Source: Glaciimonas sp. PAMC28666 (GTDB lineage Bacteria; Pseudomonadota; Gammaproteobacteria; Burkholderiales; Burkholderiaceae_D). From it: a stretch of DNA of 64,000 nt. Under the pieces are notes generated by a model that worked only from the letters and a program-made list of their open reading frames with translations, was not told the DNA's origin and searched no databases. The translations under genes and the position numbers were made by a program. Below, piece by piece: positions 18,469-29,107 of the stretch (positions are counted from its first letter, which is position 1; each line of letters begins with the position of its first letter). Location: contig NZ_CP070304.1 in assembly GCF_016917355.1 (NCBI RefSeq), positions 3,782,001 to 3,846,000 on the forward strand, given 5' to 3'.

Positions 18469-19932
18469 ATGAATACATTAAATGTTACCAATAGTTGGGA
18501 TAGCAAGATTTACTCAGGCGGCTGGATCACCTCTGAAGGAGGAAGCGCTGCGGTAGTCGAGCCAGCCACAGGACAGGTTCTTGCGCATATCGGTATCGGT
18601 TCCGCGGAGGATGTGAATCAGGCCGTACAAACTGCGCGTCAGGCACAACTTGGTTGGGCGCACATGCCATTTGACCAGCGCGCGACTATTATGCGGGAGG
18701 CTGCCCGTTTGATACGTGAGCGCGCTGTCGAATTCAATGTGTGGAATATCCGTCAGTGTGGTTCCATTTCCGCCAAGGCAGACTGGGAACTGAACGCCAC
18801 CTGCGAACAAATACTGATGGCAGCGGCACTGCCGATGCAGCCAGACGGCTTATTGTTTCCGTCCTCGATGCCGGGTCGGACCAATCTCAGCCGCCAGGTA
18901 CCTATCGGTGTGATCGGCGTGATCACTCCGTGGAATTTTCCGCTCTTACTGGCAATGCGATCAGTCGCGCCGGCACTCGCGTTAGGAAACGCCGTCGTTC
19001 TGAAACCCGATCAGCAAAGCGCCATTTGCGGCGGTGCGTTAATTGCGCAGGCGTTCGAGGATGCGGGTCTGCCGTCCGGCGTACTGCACGTTATTCCCGG
19101 CGGCCCGGAAACCGGCGATGCATTGGTAAAACATCCAGACGTCGGGATGATTTCTTTTACCGGTTCGACCGCTGTGGGCCGTGCGATTGGGCAAACATGC
19201 GGTTATCTGCTGAAGAAAGTTGCCCTCGAACTGGGCGGTAATAACGCGATCATCGTTCTGGACGATGCCGACGTGGACGCGGCCAGCTCCAGCGGTGCAT
19301 GGGGTGCGTTCCTGCATCAGGGACAGATATGCATGCAGACGGGACGCCATCTGGTGCATCATTCGGTCGCCAGTCAGTATGCGGAAAAACTGGCGGCCCG
19401 CGCTGAAAAACTTTTTGTCGGCGATCCGAATACCGAACAGGTCCATCTCGGTCCTTTGATTAACCGCAAACAGTGCGACCGCATTCATGCCATCGTGCAA
19501 GAGACGTTGCGCGCAGGTGCGCAAGCATTAACCGGTGCCACGCATGAAGGGCTGTTCTATCGTCCGACAGTGCTTACAGGCGTGACACCGGACATGCCGG
19601 CATTCCATGAAGAACTATTCGGACCGGTTGCACCAATCACCATTTTCCACAACGATGATGAAGCGGTCGAACTTGTCAATCGCTCCGCATACGGGCTTTG
19701 TGCTGCTATTCATACCCGTAACATTTCACGCGGCGTCACGCTATCTCAGCGACTTAACACCGGCATGATCCACATCAACGATCAGACGGTTAACAACGAA
19801 TTTCATGTGCCGTTTGGTGGCATGGGATCTTCGGGGAATGGAGGGCGCTTCGGCGGTCCGGCCAATGTCCATGAATTCACCCAAAGCCAATGGCTAAGCA
19901 TCATGGAAAAACCAATCATTTATCCCTTCTGA
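18469..19932 (+). CDS. Aldehyde dehydrogenase, benzaldehyde dehydrogenase-like
   Basis: A 487-residue NAD(P)-dependent aldehyde dehydrogenase, converting an aldehyde to its acid. The ATG at 18469 has AAAGGA about 10 bases upstream. The catalytic Cys is residue 288 in GQICMQTGRHLV, the general-base Glu is 254 in ALELGGNN, and PWNFP plus FTGSTAVGR mark the cofactor site. The sequence around Cys and the GVITPWNFP block are of the XylC/AreC benzaldehyde dehydrogenase type. It lies 53 bp after the GMC gene in the same operon, so the pair would make benzoate for the nearby ben genes. Confidence 0.85.
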   Translation: MNTLNVTNSWDSKIYSGGWITSEGGSAAVVEPATGQVLAHIGIGSAEDVNQAVQTARQAQLGWAHMPFDQRATIMREAARLIRERAVEFNVWNIRQCGSISAKADWELNATCEQILMAAALPMQPDGLLFPSSMPGRTNLSRQVPIGVIGVITPWNFPLLLAMRSVAPALALGNAVVLKPDQQSAICGGALIAQAFEDAGLPSGVLHVIPGGPETGDALVKHPDVGMISFTGSTAVGRAIGQTCGYLLKKVALELGGNNAIIVLDDADVDAASSSGAWGAFLHQGQICMQTGRHLVHHSVASQYAEKLAARAEKLFVGDPNTEQVHLGPLINRKQCDRIHAIVQETLRAGAQALTGATHEGLFYRPTVLTGVTPDMPAFHEELFGPVAPITIFHNDDEAVELVNRSAYGLCAAIHTRNISRGVTLSQRLNTGMIHINDQTVNNEFHVPFGGMGSSGNGGRFGGPANVHEFTQSQWLSIMEKPIIYPF

Positions 19933-19984
19933 CAACCGACGCGACACCCAAAAATGTATAAATAACACTTAGGAGACAGTAGCC

Positions 19985-20896
19985 ATGAATCAACTGAAAA
20001 GTCATAAATCTTTCATTTCGAATACGGTTAAAACCTTCGCCAGCGCTGGCTTTGCCGCGCTCGCCTGCAGCAGTGGTGCGGCCGAAATTTCGACCGACCC
20101 TGGCGACTATGTTGCGTTGCCGCCCGGTGTCAATCTCGGTATCGTTTATTACCAGCATACCGAGCATGATGCTTATTACGTTAATAGTAACAAGACCCAG
20201 GGATCGTTCAAACTGGTGACCGATATCGGATTGGCGCGCTTTGTGCATTATATGAAGATTGGCGATTACGTTATCGATCCGCAGATCGTTATCCCATTTG
20301 GCAAAGTGAATCTGAACACCCCGTTTGGCCCACTCGCGCCGGTCTCCGCGAACGGCGTGGCTGATCCGATCATCGGATCGGCTTTATGGCTCATGAATCG
20401 CCCCGAACAACAACAATGGTTCGCGGTTTCCGGCTTTGCCTCGCTACCGTTGGGAAATTACGATCCTGCCAACGGTCCGGTTAATCTAGGGGAGAATCGT
20501 TGGAAAGGAATCTTTCAAGCGGCGTATACCACCGCGCTGGGAAAAAGCTTCATGTTAGACGTTGTCGGGGAGTATGCAATATACGGCAACAATAATAATT
20601 TTCTCGGCCTGACCAAAAAACAGGATGCCAGCTATGGCGTACAGACGCATCTACGGTATGTCATATCACCGGCAACTTATGTCGGACTGTCCTATTATCG
20701 TGACTTCGGCGGGGAAAGTTCACTGAATGGTATTTCACAGAACGATCGCATGAATAATAGCCGCTGGCTGGCTACCCTTGCATCTTTCGTGACACCGACG
20801 GTGCAGTTGCAGATTCAGGCTGGCCGGGCGCTGAAAGTTGCTAATGGCGCAGAAGACACCAACCAGGTCAATCTTAGACTGGTAAAAGTGTTTTGA
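19985..20896 (+). CDS. Outer-membrane channel, phenol MetA-pathway family
   Basis: A 303-residue protein of the Phenol_MetA_deg (PF13557-like) family, beta-barrel proteins found in operons for hydrophobic aromatics. It has an N-terminal signal region (TFASAGFAALACSSGAAE), then the typical start GDYVALPPGVNLGIVYYQH and alternating amphipathic strands to a final VNLRLVKVF ending in Phe. AGGAGAC precedes the ATG. It is the third gene of the sigma-54 operon, 52 bp after the dehydrogenase, and probably lets the pathway's substrate across the outer membrane. Confidence 0.8.
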   Translation: MNQLKSHKSFISNTVKTFASAGFAALACSSGAAEISTDPGDYVALPPGVNLGIVYYQHTEHDAYYVNSNKTQGSFKLVTDIGLARFVHYMKIGDYVIDPQIVIPFGKVNLNTPFGPLAPVSANGVADPIIGSALWLMNRPEQQQWFAVSGFASLPLGNYDPANGPVNLGENRWKGIFQAAYTTALGKSFMLDVVGEYAIYGNNNNFLGLTKKQDASYGVQTHLRYVISPATYVGLSYYRDFGGESSLNGISQNDRMNNSRWLATLASFVTPTVQLQIQAGRALKVANGAEDTNQVNLRLVKVF

Positions 20897-20955
20897 TTCG
20901 TTAGAAAAAGATGCTCTGTCAGCGATGGGTTAAGCCGGCGCTGAAGATTTGATAC

Positions 20956-20992
20956 CTGCTGTTCGATTTATTCCGAACGGCAGATTTTTTTT
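20956..20992 (+). terminator. Rho-independent terminator of the GMC operon
   Basis: CTGCTGTTCG pairs with CGAACGGCAG (one G:U) across an 8-base loop, followed by A and eight T. It lies between convergent genes. Confidence 0.8.
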
Positions 20993-20997
20993 GATCA

Positions 20998-22902
20998 TCA
21001 ATTTTTATTCAACCAGCGATGCAAGGTCGCACGGCTGATGCCGAGCTGCTGCGCAGCATTGGTAATATTTCCTTTACTGTCATGAAGGGCACTGGTAATG
21101 ACTTCGCTGGCAAGTTCTTTTAATGGCTTTGCTGGAATGACTGCGCTTTGCATACACGTCAATGCTGGCGTCAGGCCCGATATAGATTTCAAGGTACGCA
21201 CCGCATCCGGCAGATGACACAGCAGGATAGGTGCCAGATCATCGGCCATCACTTTGGCAAAGCGTAACGCGGTGCGGAGTTCTCTGGTGTTACCGGGCCA
21301 GTCGTAGTCTTCCAGTCTGGAGCGCGCATCAGCCACCAGTCTGATTGGATCAATTTCTTCCTCCCGGAGCAGTTCATCGATTAAGGCAAAGATGCCACAC
21401 CGCAGTCGCAGCGGTGTCAAATAAAGCAGCATCCCATTCAGACGATAATATAAATCGCTTCGGAAGCGCTTCTCAAGCACTAACGTATCGAGGTCCTGAT
21501 GCGTTGCGCTGATCAGTTGGATATCCAGTTTTCGTGATGTATTCTCGCCAAGACGCGTGATCTCCCGGCTTTCGAGCACACGCAAGAGCCGCGTCTGGAG
21601 GTCAATCGGCATATCGCCAATTTCGTCAAGAAACAATGTTCCACCATTTGCTTCTTCGATTTTGCCTTTGGCGCCGCCGCGACGTGCCCCGGTATAAGCA
21701 CCATCAGCGTAGCCAAATAATTCTCCTTCAATCAGATCTCTGGGAATTGCGCCACAGTTGATCGCGACGAACGGTCCCTTGCAGCCAGCACTATTGGCGT
21801 GCAATGCACGCGCGGCAACCTCTTTTCCTGTTCCCGTTTCTCCCTGTATTAATACCGGTAATTCAGCGCCTAAAGCACGAACTGCTCTTTGCAAAGAAAA
21901 TTGTATGTCCACATCGCCGAATTCAGGCATTGTGGATTTTTTCACCGGTTCGTTTCCCAACCGCGAACGAACCGTGACAACCTGAGGGGACGTGAAGAAT
22001 AAGGGTTGGGCAAACAGGCGAAGACCGGATTGCAAGGTCATTGAAGTTGGATGGCTGGAAGCTTTTATCGTGTCAACAAATTCTGCATAGTTTCCCAGAA
22101 ATAAATCCTGGTAGCGTAGTCCGGAAGAGATTGGTCCGATACCTAGAAAACGGCGTGCAGCACGATTGATCGCTTGCACCTCGCCGTCTTTGCCGAACGC
22201 CACGATCACACCCGAAAACTTTTCGTTTGCATCCGCGCGCCAGTTCAGACCAATCGTGATGTGAGCAGGCGTCTGAAGGCAAAGGGAAGTTTCAATCGCT
22301 GCAGCGCAATCAAGCATCAATGACAGTGCACCAAACTGCGCACCGGGAGCATCACGGGTAATGTCGATGGAGCCGACCAGGGTGCCCTGCGGATCAAAAA
22401 TCGGTGCTGCGACACACTGAAATGTTTCATTTTGTGAAAAAAAATGTTCGCCGCCGAAAATACCAATTGGTCGTCCTTCCGCCATGGCAGTCGCCATCGC
22501 GTTGGTTCCGACCGCACGCTCGGAGAGATCGACACCCGGGCGCAGTGCCTGGCGCAGCAGGTTTCCACAGTTTTCTATGGGGCCATTCACGGCGAGGCAA
22601 ACGCCGTCACGATCGGTCAGAAGAATCCCGTAGCCCGTGCCGGTCATCGCTTTTGCGAGTAGTAAGATGGCGGGTTCAGATGCAACAATTAATTGTCTGT
22701 TGCGCTCTAACAATCCAGCAACAGAATTACGCCTGATTGGATTGAACGCCATCGACTCGCCAGTGTTTCGCCCATCTTCCATACAGCGTTTCCATGAGCG
22801 CCAGACAGCGTCATGTACCAATCCGTTAGGTGGCGTGCCTTCTTCAAAAAACAGCTGCCGGGCTTGGGTGACGGCCGCTGAAGTCAGCATTATTTGAGGC
22901 AT
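20998..22902 (-). CDS. Sigma-54-dependent activator, AcoR-like
   Basis: A 634-residue enhancer-binding protein. The ATG at 22902 (MPQIMLTSAAV) has GGAG at the right distance; an in-frame GTG at 22917 overlaps that site and is less likely. The N-terminal half has the AcoR pattern: a conserved opening (VWRSWKRCMEDG), a GAF sensor (residues about 65-190) and a PAS-like part (about 205-290). The AAA+ domain has Walker A GETGTGKE at 354-361, GAYTGA at 401-406 (Tyr for the usual Phe of GAFTGA) and GGTLFLDEIGDMP. A Fis-type helix-turn-helix ends the protein (NITNAAQQLGISRATLHRW). It converges on the GMC operon, whose promoter is of the sigma-54 type, and is its probable regulator; the effector is likely an alcohol or aldehyde. 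Confidence 0.87.
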   Translation of the reverse strand: MPQIMLTSAAVTQARQLFFEEGTPPNGLVHDAVWRSWKRCMEDGRNTGESMAFNPIRRNSVAGLLERNRQLIVASEPAILLLAKAMTGTGYGILLTDRDGVCLAVNGPIENCGNLLRQALRPGVDLSERAVGTNAMATAMAEGRPIGIFGGEHFFSQNETFQCVAAPIFDPQGTLVGSIDITRDAPGAQFGALSLMLDCAAAIETSLCLQTPAHITIGLNWRADANEKFSGVIVAFGKDGEVQAINRAARRFLGIGPISSGLRYQDLFLGNYAEFVDTIKASSHPTSMTLQSGLRLFAQPLFFTSPQVVTVRSRLGNEPVKKSTMPEFGDVDIQFSLQRAVRALGAELPVLIQGETGTGKEVAARALHANSAGCKGPFVAINCGAIPRDLIEGELFGYADGAYTGARRGGAKGKIEEANGGTLFLDEIGDMPIDLQTRLLRVLESREITRLGENTSRKLDIQLISATHQDLDTLVLEKRFRSDLYYRLNGMLLYLTPLRLRCGIFALIDELLREEEIDPIRLVADARSRLEDYDWPGNTRELRTALRFAKVMADDLAPILLCHLPDAVRTLKSISGLTPALTCMQSAVIPAKPLKELASEVITSALHDSKGNITNAAQQLGISRATLHRWLNKN

Positions 22903-23052
22903 ATTATCTCCAGACACACATCGACAATGTCACAGCTGCAGTAGCTTATCTGAATTAACTTTCCGAAACGGAAAATTTTACTTCATCCTCTCGTTTCAGC
23001 ATCCGCCATGGCGCTGCGTTCAGGCGGTGTTCAGCTGATAGTCGGCTGGTAT

Positions 23053-23832
23053 TCAGGCCACAAGAAAATCAATTAACGTCCGGGTGAATAATTTTTGGGC
23101 TTCAATATTGGAGATATGTGCTGCTGGCAATGCCGCCAATTTGGAGTCCTTGATTTTTTCCTGCAGCAGCGAAGCATCAGAGGTGGTTGTCACCGGATCG
23201 TATAGACCAGCAATAATCAACGTAGGACTGGAAATTAACGCAATCTGATCACGTAAGTCAGCCGCCGCCAGGGACTCACAACAACTCGCATAACCCTCTG
23301 TGTTTTGGATGCGTAGGTTGGCGATCAGGGCGGCAATGACAGGTGCTTGCGTTTCTATAAATGCTGGACTAAACCAGCGTGACGCGGCGCTATCGGCAAT
23401 GGTATTCAGGCCTTCGGCTCTGACGACCTCGGCCCGCGTGAGCCAGCCATCGGTCGTTCCGACTTTCGCTGCGGTGTTGGCGACGACTAATTTTTCAATT
23501 CGCTCGGACGCATGAATACCAAGCCATTGCCCCGTTACGCCTCCCATTGACAGGCCGCAAAAATGGGCTTTAGCGATGCCAAGAAAATCTAGCAGGGCGA
23601 TTACGTCCTGACCTAATTCTTGCAATTGATAAGGGCCTTTTGGGCTCGATGAGCGACCATGGCCACGTGTGTCGTAGCGAATAACATAAAAGTCATTGGC
23701 AAGGGCTTCGGCCTGCGCTTGCCACATGCCATGATCTGTTCCCAGGGAATTCGAAAATATGATAGCCGGATGTTCTGGATTGCCTTCGGCAACAAAAAAA
23801 ATCTCGGTTTGATTGATGTGTGCGATAGGCAT
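23053..23832 (-). CDS. pcaD: 3-oxoadipate enol-lactonase
   Basis: A 259-residue alpha/beta hydrolase that opens 3-oxoadipate enol-lactone to 3-oxoadipate, the last step of the ortho-cleavage pathway encoded here. AAGGAGCG stands directly before the ATG at 23832; the longer frame from 23889 has no such site. The nucleophile elbow is GLSMGG (Ser about residue 103), with the Asp in GLYDPVTT and the His in AAHISNIE. It is the last gene of the minus-strand cat-ben cluster, 113 bp after benD. Genes for the succinyl-CoA transferase and thiolase that finish the pathway are not in the window. Confidence 0.85.
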   Translation of the reverse strand: MPIAHINQTEIFFVAEGNPEHPAIIFSNSLGTDHGMWQAQAEALANDFYVIRYDTRGHGRSSSPKGPYQLQELGQDVIALLDFLGIAKAHFCGLSMGGVTGQWLGIHASERIEKLVVANTAAKVGTTDGWLTRAEVVRAEGLNTIADSAASRWFSPAFIETQAPVIAALIANLRIQNTEGYASCCESLAAADLRDQIALISSPTLIIAGLYDPVTTTSDASLLQEKIKDSKLAALPAAHISNIEAQKLFTRTLIDFLVA

Positions 23833-23945
23833 AACGCTCCTTGGGTCTATCGATTTGAACGCGCTGAAAACGTCTCTATCCCCGCCCAAAGGGCGGAGAA
23901 GGACGTCAGCGATAGAGGATATGAACGGACTCGATGGGGTGATGC

Positions 23946-24731
23946 TTAACCCTGATCGCCGCCCCCTACGGGAAGCACTGTTCCGGTAATATAAGAAGAT
24001 TCGTCGGATGCCAGGAACAAGATTGCATTGACTTGCTCGGTTATCGTCCCGTAGCGATGCATCAGACTGGAAGAAACCGTCTGGTCGATAATGCCTTGGT
24101 ACCAGACTTCCTCATCCTTGCTCAGGGGATTCGCATTGCGGGGTATTTTCCGCGGTGGGGCCTCTGTTCCGCCGGTTGCCACTGCATTGACCCGAATGCC
24201 ATCTTCGGCATGTTCAAATGCAAGACTGGCGGTCAGCGCATTGACGCCGCCTTTTGCGGCAGCATAAGGAACGCGATTAATGCTGCGTGTCGCAATCGAC
24301 GAGACATTCACGATCACGCCCTGTTGCTGTGCGATCATGACTGGCAATGCAGCGCGACAAGACCATAATGTTGGAAATAAAGAGCGACGAATTTCAGCTT
24401 CGATTTGCGCTTCTTCGTATTCTTGATAAGGCTTGGCCCAAATGGTTCCGCCCACGTTATTAATGAGAATGTCGACGTGTCCGAATGCATCGACACAGGC
24501 CGCGACCATTTCACGCGCCCCGGCATAGGTCTCGAGGTCCACACTCACGACAATTGCCTTGGCCTTCAATTCGCTGATTTCGGCCGCAACGTCATTGATC
24601 AACGCTGAGCGATCAGCTAACACTAGCTGGCCGCCTTCACGCGCGATCGCTAATGCGACACCGCGTCCGATACCTTGCGCAGCGCCGGTAACGATGACAA
24701 CTTTATTTTGGAAACGTTGGGATTGGATCAT
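23946..24731 (-). CDS. benD: Dihydroxycyclohexadiene carboxylate dehydrogenase
   Basis: A 261-residue short-chain dehydrogenase that oxidises benzoate cis-diol to catechol with NAD and loss of CO2. It shows VTGAAQGIGRGVALA (cofactor loop), NNVGG, the active-site YAAAKGG, and a C-terminal ITGTVLPVGGGDQG. The ATG at 24731 lies 2 bp beyond the benC stop and has GGGAG about 8 bases upstream, inside the end of benC; a TTG at 24737 that overlaps the stop is less likely. Gene order benABCD gives the function. Confidence 0.92.
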   Translation of the reverse strand: MIQSQRFQNKVVIVTGAAQGIGRGVALAIAREGGQLVLADRSALINDVAAEISELKAKAIVVSVDLETYAGAREMVAACVDAFGHVDILINNVGGTIWAKPYQEYEEAQIEAEIRRSLFPTLWSCRAALPVMIAQQQGVIVNVSSIATRSINRVPYAAAKGGVNALTASLAFEHAEDGIRVNAVATGGTEAPPRKIPRNANPLSKDEEVWYQGIIDQTVSSSLMHRYGTITEQVNAILFLASDESSYITGTVLPVGGGDQG

Positions 24732-24733
24732 GC

Positions 24734-25771
<1,038 letters not shown>

Positions 25772-25789
25772 TTATGGGTAAAAATCGCG

Positions 25790-26281
25790 TCAAATATGGT
25801 AGACGTCAATAACCTGATTGATGTAATCGTTTTTCAGCACGACGTATTTGTTCAAAATTTTCGGACTGTCACCCGAGAAATCGATCACATAACGCGACAT
25901 GCCAAAGTAGCTGTAATTGGTTTTATAGCGGTGACTCAGCGTTTGCCAGTTGAAGCGGACCGTACAAGTATCGCCGTCCTGGGTTTCAAGCTCAACGTTG
26001 GCGATGTTATGACAGGTGCGCGTATCAGGCATGGTGGCACTCGAGCGTTCTGTCTTGATGCGAAATACCCGATCTTCCAGACCTTGGCGGTTTGGATAAA
26101 ATATGAGCGAAATCTCCCGCTGCGGGTTGGTCACCAGCTTGTCGTCGTCATCCCATGACGGCATCCAGAACTGTGCGTCGAGGTGATAGCAATCGAGCCA
26201 TTCATCCCATTGCTCATCATCAAGCAAGCGGCTTTCATAGTATAAAAAGCTGCTGATTTCGGTCAGGCTAATGGTCTTCAT
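25790..26281 (-). CDS. benB: Benzoate 1,2-dioxygenase small subunit
   Basis: A 163-residue beta subunit with the NTF2-like fold of ring-hydroxylating dioxygenases ([22 protein letters not shown] near the N-terminus and SRYVIDFSG... near the C-terminus). It has a structural role in the alpha3beta3 oxygenase. Its ATG overlaps the benA stop by 4 bp (ATGA), so the two subunits are coupled in translation. Confidence 0.92.
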   Translation of the reverse strand: MKTISLTEISSFLYYESRLLDDEQWDEWLDCYHLDAQFWMPSWDDDDKLVTNPQREISLIFYPNRQGLEDRVFRIKTERSSATMPDTRTCHNIANVELETQDGDTCTVRFNWQTLSHRYKTNYSYFGMSRYVIDFSGDSPKILNKYVVLKNDYINQVIDVYHI

Positions 26282-27648
26282 GCTTTGACTCCTTCTGCCA
26301 CCAAGGCTTTTTTCATGACATCAAGCCAATAGCGGTGCTGGATGGTATACAAGCCTTCATCTTCAGTTTTTACACCGCTCATTAACGGTTTCAAACCGAG
26401 TTCTTTGGCCGCCGCATCAGCGCCCTCGATCCAATGTTGCGAGCCGCGGCACATATCGTTCCATGGTGCGGCAATACCCGCATAGCCTTGCTGACAAGCC
26501 CGAAATTCTTCCAGGTCATCGGGTGTCGCCATGCCGCTGACATTGAAAAAATCTTCGTATTGGCGGATCCGATGGGCCCGTGCTTCGTCCGATTCCCCTT
26601 TTGGGGCGATGCAGTAAATCGTCACTTCGGTCTTATTCACAGAGATCGGCCTTAACACGCGAATTTGTGAACCGAACTGATCCATCAGATATACGTTCGG
26701 ATACAGGCAAAGGTTGCGTGAGCGCTCAATCATCCAGTCAGCGGTTGCAGGTCCGAAACTTTTGGCAAATTCATCCCGGCGCGGGTAGTTGGGCCGGTCT
26801 TGCGGGTTCGCCCATTTCGACCACAGCACCAGATGTCCGTGTTCAAATGCGTAAAACCCACCGCCTTGCTTGCCCCACTTGCCAGCGTCCATCGCTCTGA
26901 CATTATCTTCACGCGTCGCATCGGCTTCCTTGCGGCGATTGGTGGTAGCGGCATAATTCCAGTGCACGGCGGAAACGTGATAGCCATCTGCACCATTTTC
27001 TGCTTGCAGCTTCCAGTTACCGTCGAAGGTATAGGTCGATGCACCACGCAACACCTCAAGGCCGTCAGCGGACTGATTGACGATCATGTCGATAATCTTG
27101 CCTGCTTCACCAAGAAATTCTGTGAGCGGCAGGACGTTTTCATTAACGCTGCCGAACAGAAAGCCTTTATAGTTTTCAAATCGCGCAACTTTTTTCAGAT
27201 CGTGGGAGCCTTCTTTGTTGAAGCACTCCGGATAACCCGCTTCTTCAGGATCTTTAACCTTGAGCAACTTGCCGCTGTTATTGAAAGTCCACCCATGAAA
27301 CGGACAAGTATAGGTGGCTTTGTTTCCGCGTTTATGGCGACATAACTGCGCTCCGCGGTGACTACATGCATTAATAAACGCATTTAATTCACCCTGACGA
27401 TTGCGCGCAATAAAGATCGGCTGGCGGCCGATATGCGTCGTGTAGTAATCATTGTTATTTTGAACCTGACTCTCGTGAGCCAGGTAAATCCAATTGCCTT
27501 CAAAAATATGCTTCATTTCCAGTTCAAATAAAGCGTCATCGGTGAAGGCACTACGATGCAAGCGATAGTCACCTTTTTCTATATCTTCAATCAGATATTC
27601 ATCCAGGTTTTTGAGCTTTGGCGTGTTGTCAGGGTAAATGGGGATCAT
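26278..27648 (-). CDS. benA: Benzoate 1,2-dioxygenase large subunit
   Basis: A 456-residue Rieske oxygenase that adds O2 to benzoate to give the 1,2-cis-diol. The Rieske 2Fe-2S ligands are Cys95, His97, Cys115 and His118 (CSHRGAQLC...TCPFHGW). The mononuclear iron site is in [16 protein letters not shown], with Asp221 bridging and His224 and His229 as ligands. The length equals that of known BenA. It starts 57 bp after catA. Confidence 0.93.
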   Translation of the reverse strand: MIPIYPDNTPKLKNLDEYLIEDIEKGDYRLHRSAFTDDALFELEMKHIFEGNWIYLAHESQVQNNNDYYTTHIGRQPIFIARNRQGELNAFINACSHRGAQLCRHKRGNKATYTCPFHGWTFNNSGKLLKVKDPEEAGYPECFNKEGSHDLKKVARFENYKGFLFGSVNENVLPLTEFLGEAGKIIDMIVNQSADGLEVLRGASTYTFDGNWKLQAENGADGYHVSAVHWNYAATTNRRKEADATREDNVRAMDAGKWGKQGGGFYAFEHGHLVLWSKWANPQDRPNYPRRDEFAKSFGPATADWMIERSRNLCLYPNVYLMDQFGSQIRVLRPISVNKTEVTIYCIAPKGESDEARAHRIRQYEDFFNVSGMATPDDLEEFRACQQGYAGIAAPWNDMCRGSQHWIEGADAAAKELGLKPLMSGVKTEDEGLYTIQHRYWLDVMKKALVAEGVKA

Positions 27649-27705
27649 GATGGATTCCTTCTGTTTAGGAAAGGGGCAGTCGCTACGTACTGCCCATTTT
27701 ATTTA

Positions 27706-28626
27706 TTACGCAGCGGCCCGAATGCGCTCAACTTCACTGGTCGGCGCGGCAGGGGTTTCTGAGTACAGATGGAAATCGAAATCAATCGATGAGAACGGTT
27801 TCTTCAGGTCTTTGGCAGCAAGTTCTTCGGTACCCGTGATTTTATGGATCGCTGGTACCAGACCTTCGCGGCTGGCGAATGCAAAGTCATCCCACAGGTA
27901 TTCGTCGCCATCAATATTGATTTGCGTCGTGAGCTTGCGATGACCTGCGCCAGTGATGAAAAAGTGAATGTGTGCAGGACGGCGACCGTGACGACCTAGC
28001 AGATCCAGCAATTGCTGGGTCGAGCCATTCGGTGGACATCCGTATCCGACAGGAATAATGCTACGGAACTGATAACGCCCGTTTTCATCTGAGATGATGG
28101 TGCGACGCAGATTGAATGCAGACTGAGTCGGATCAAAGAACGAATAATTTCCCAGCAAGTCGGCATGCCAGACTTCAACCTTGGCACCCGGCATGGCTTT
28201 GCCCTGCGCATCGTATACCGTGCCCTGCATGAACAGAACTTCCGCCTCTTCGCTTACCGCATCTTCGTCCAGGCGCGCGTATCCTTTGCTTTCCGGTGCA
28301 CCGGCGACATATAAAGGACCTTCAATCGTACGCGGTGTGCCACCGGACAATCCCGCCTTGGCTTCAGCCTCGTCAGCGCGGATATCAAAAAATCGCTCCA
28401 GGCCCAGGCCCGGTGCAATCAGACCTAGCTCATTCCTGCTGCCGGCCACTGACAGATATTCCATGCCTTTCCAGAACTCGCTGGCTTGTATATCAAGATC
28501 TTCGATGGTCTTGCACAGATCGCCGACCAGACGCAATACGATCTGTTGCACGCGAGGATTTGCTTCACGGATAGCGGAGTCGATGATCCAGCTTTTTACC
28601 AGAGTGTCGATTTCAGTATGTGTCAT
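27706..28626 (-). CDS. catA: Catechol 1,2-dioxygenase
   Basis: A 306-residue intradiol dioxygenase that cleaves catechol to cis,cis-muconate. The non-haem Fe(III) ligands are visible as Tyr161 (LLGNYSF), Tyr195 (PVGYGCP), His219 and His221 (RPAHIHFF). An N-terminal helical dimerisation domain precedes the beta-sandwich. CTCAGGAGACAAT stands before the ATG. The 133 bp between catC and catA are longer than the other gaps and may hold an extra promoter. Confidence 0.93.
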   Translation of the reverse strand: MTHTEIDTLVKSWIIDSAIREANPRVQQIVLRLVGDLCKTIEDLDIQASEFWKGMEYLSVAGSRNELGLIAPGLGLERFFDIRADEAEAKAGLSGGTPRTIEGPLYVAGAPESKGYARLDEDAVSEEAEVLFMQGTVYDAQGKAMPGAKVEVWHADLLGNYSFFDPTQSAFNLRRTIISDENGRYQFRSIIPVGYGCPPNGSTQQLLDLLGRHGRRPAHIHFFITGAGHRKLTTQINIDGDEYLWDDFAFASREGLVPAIHKITGTEELAAKDLKKPFSSIDFDFHLYSETPAAPTSEVERIRAAA

Positions 28627-28759
28627 TATTGTCTCCTGAGAACTATTTATATGGGAAGGGATACGAAAAAAAAGTGCTGCGCTACCGCTTTAAGCATACA
28701 GCGCGAATGCCGGATTTATTCAGTATTTGTTCAGCATTTGTTCAGCGCTCATGCAGCAT

Positions 28760-29050
28760 TCATGCGTCATCTGATCGAATCGAGGATGGATGACGGCATA
28801 GAGGCATGATCTGAATTTGCATGTAAGGAAATAACGGCAAAGTCGAAATCAGCGTATGCAACTCTTCGACGCTGCTGACATCGAAAACGCTGATGTTGGC
28901 GTACTGGCCAGCGATTCTCCACAGGTGCCGCCACTTGCCACTCACTTGCAAAGCCTGGGCAATTTCTCTTTCTGTTTTCTTAAGTTCTGTTGCCTGATGT
29001 TCCGGCATTGTCTGCGGCAAATTCACGTCCATTCGTACTTGAAACAACAT
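28760..29050 (-). CDS. catC: Muconolactone delta-isomerase
   Basis: A 96-residue protein of the compact muconolactone isomerase family, which converts muconolactone to 3-oxoadipate enol-lactone as a decamer. Typical features are MLFQVRMDVNLPQTMP at the start, a conserved Glu/Lys helix (ELKKTEREIAQALQ), WRHLWRIAGQYANISVFDV and the end LPLFPYMQIQIMPL. It lies 57 bp after catB. Confidence 0.93.
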   Translation of the reverse strand: MLFQVRMDVNLPQTMPEHQATELKKTEREIAQALQVSGKWRHLWRIAGQYANISVFDVSSVEELHTLISTLPLFPYMQIQIMPLCRHPSSIRSDDA

Positions 29051-29107
29051 GGTCTTCTCCTGTTTTTATAATGATGTTTTACGGTGATTGATACGGCTGT
29101 GTCGCTA

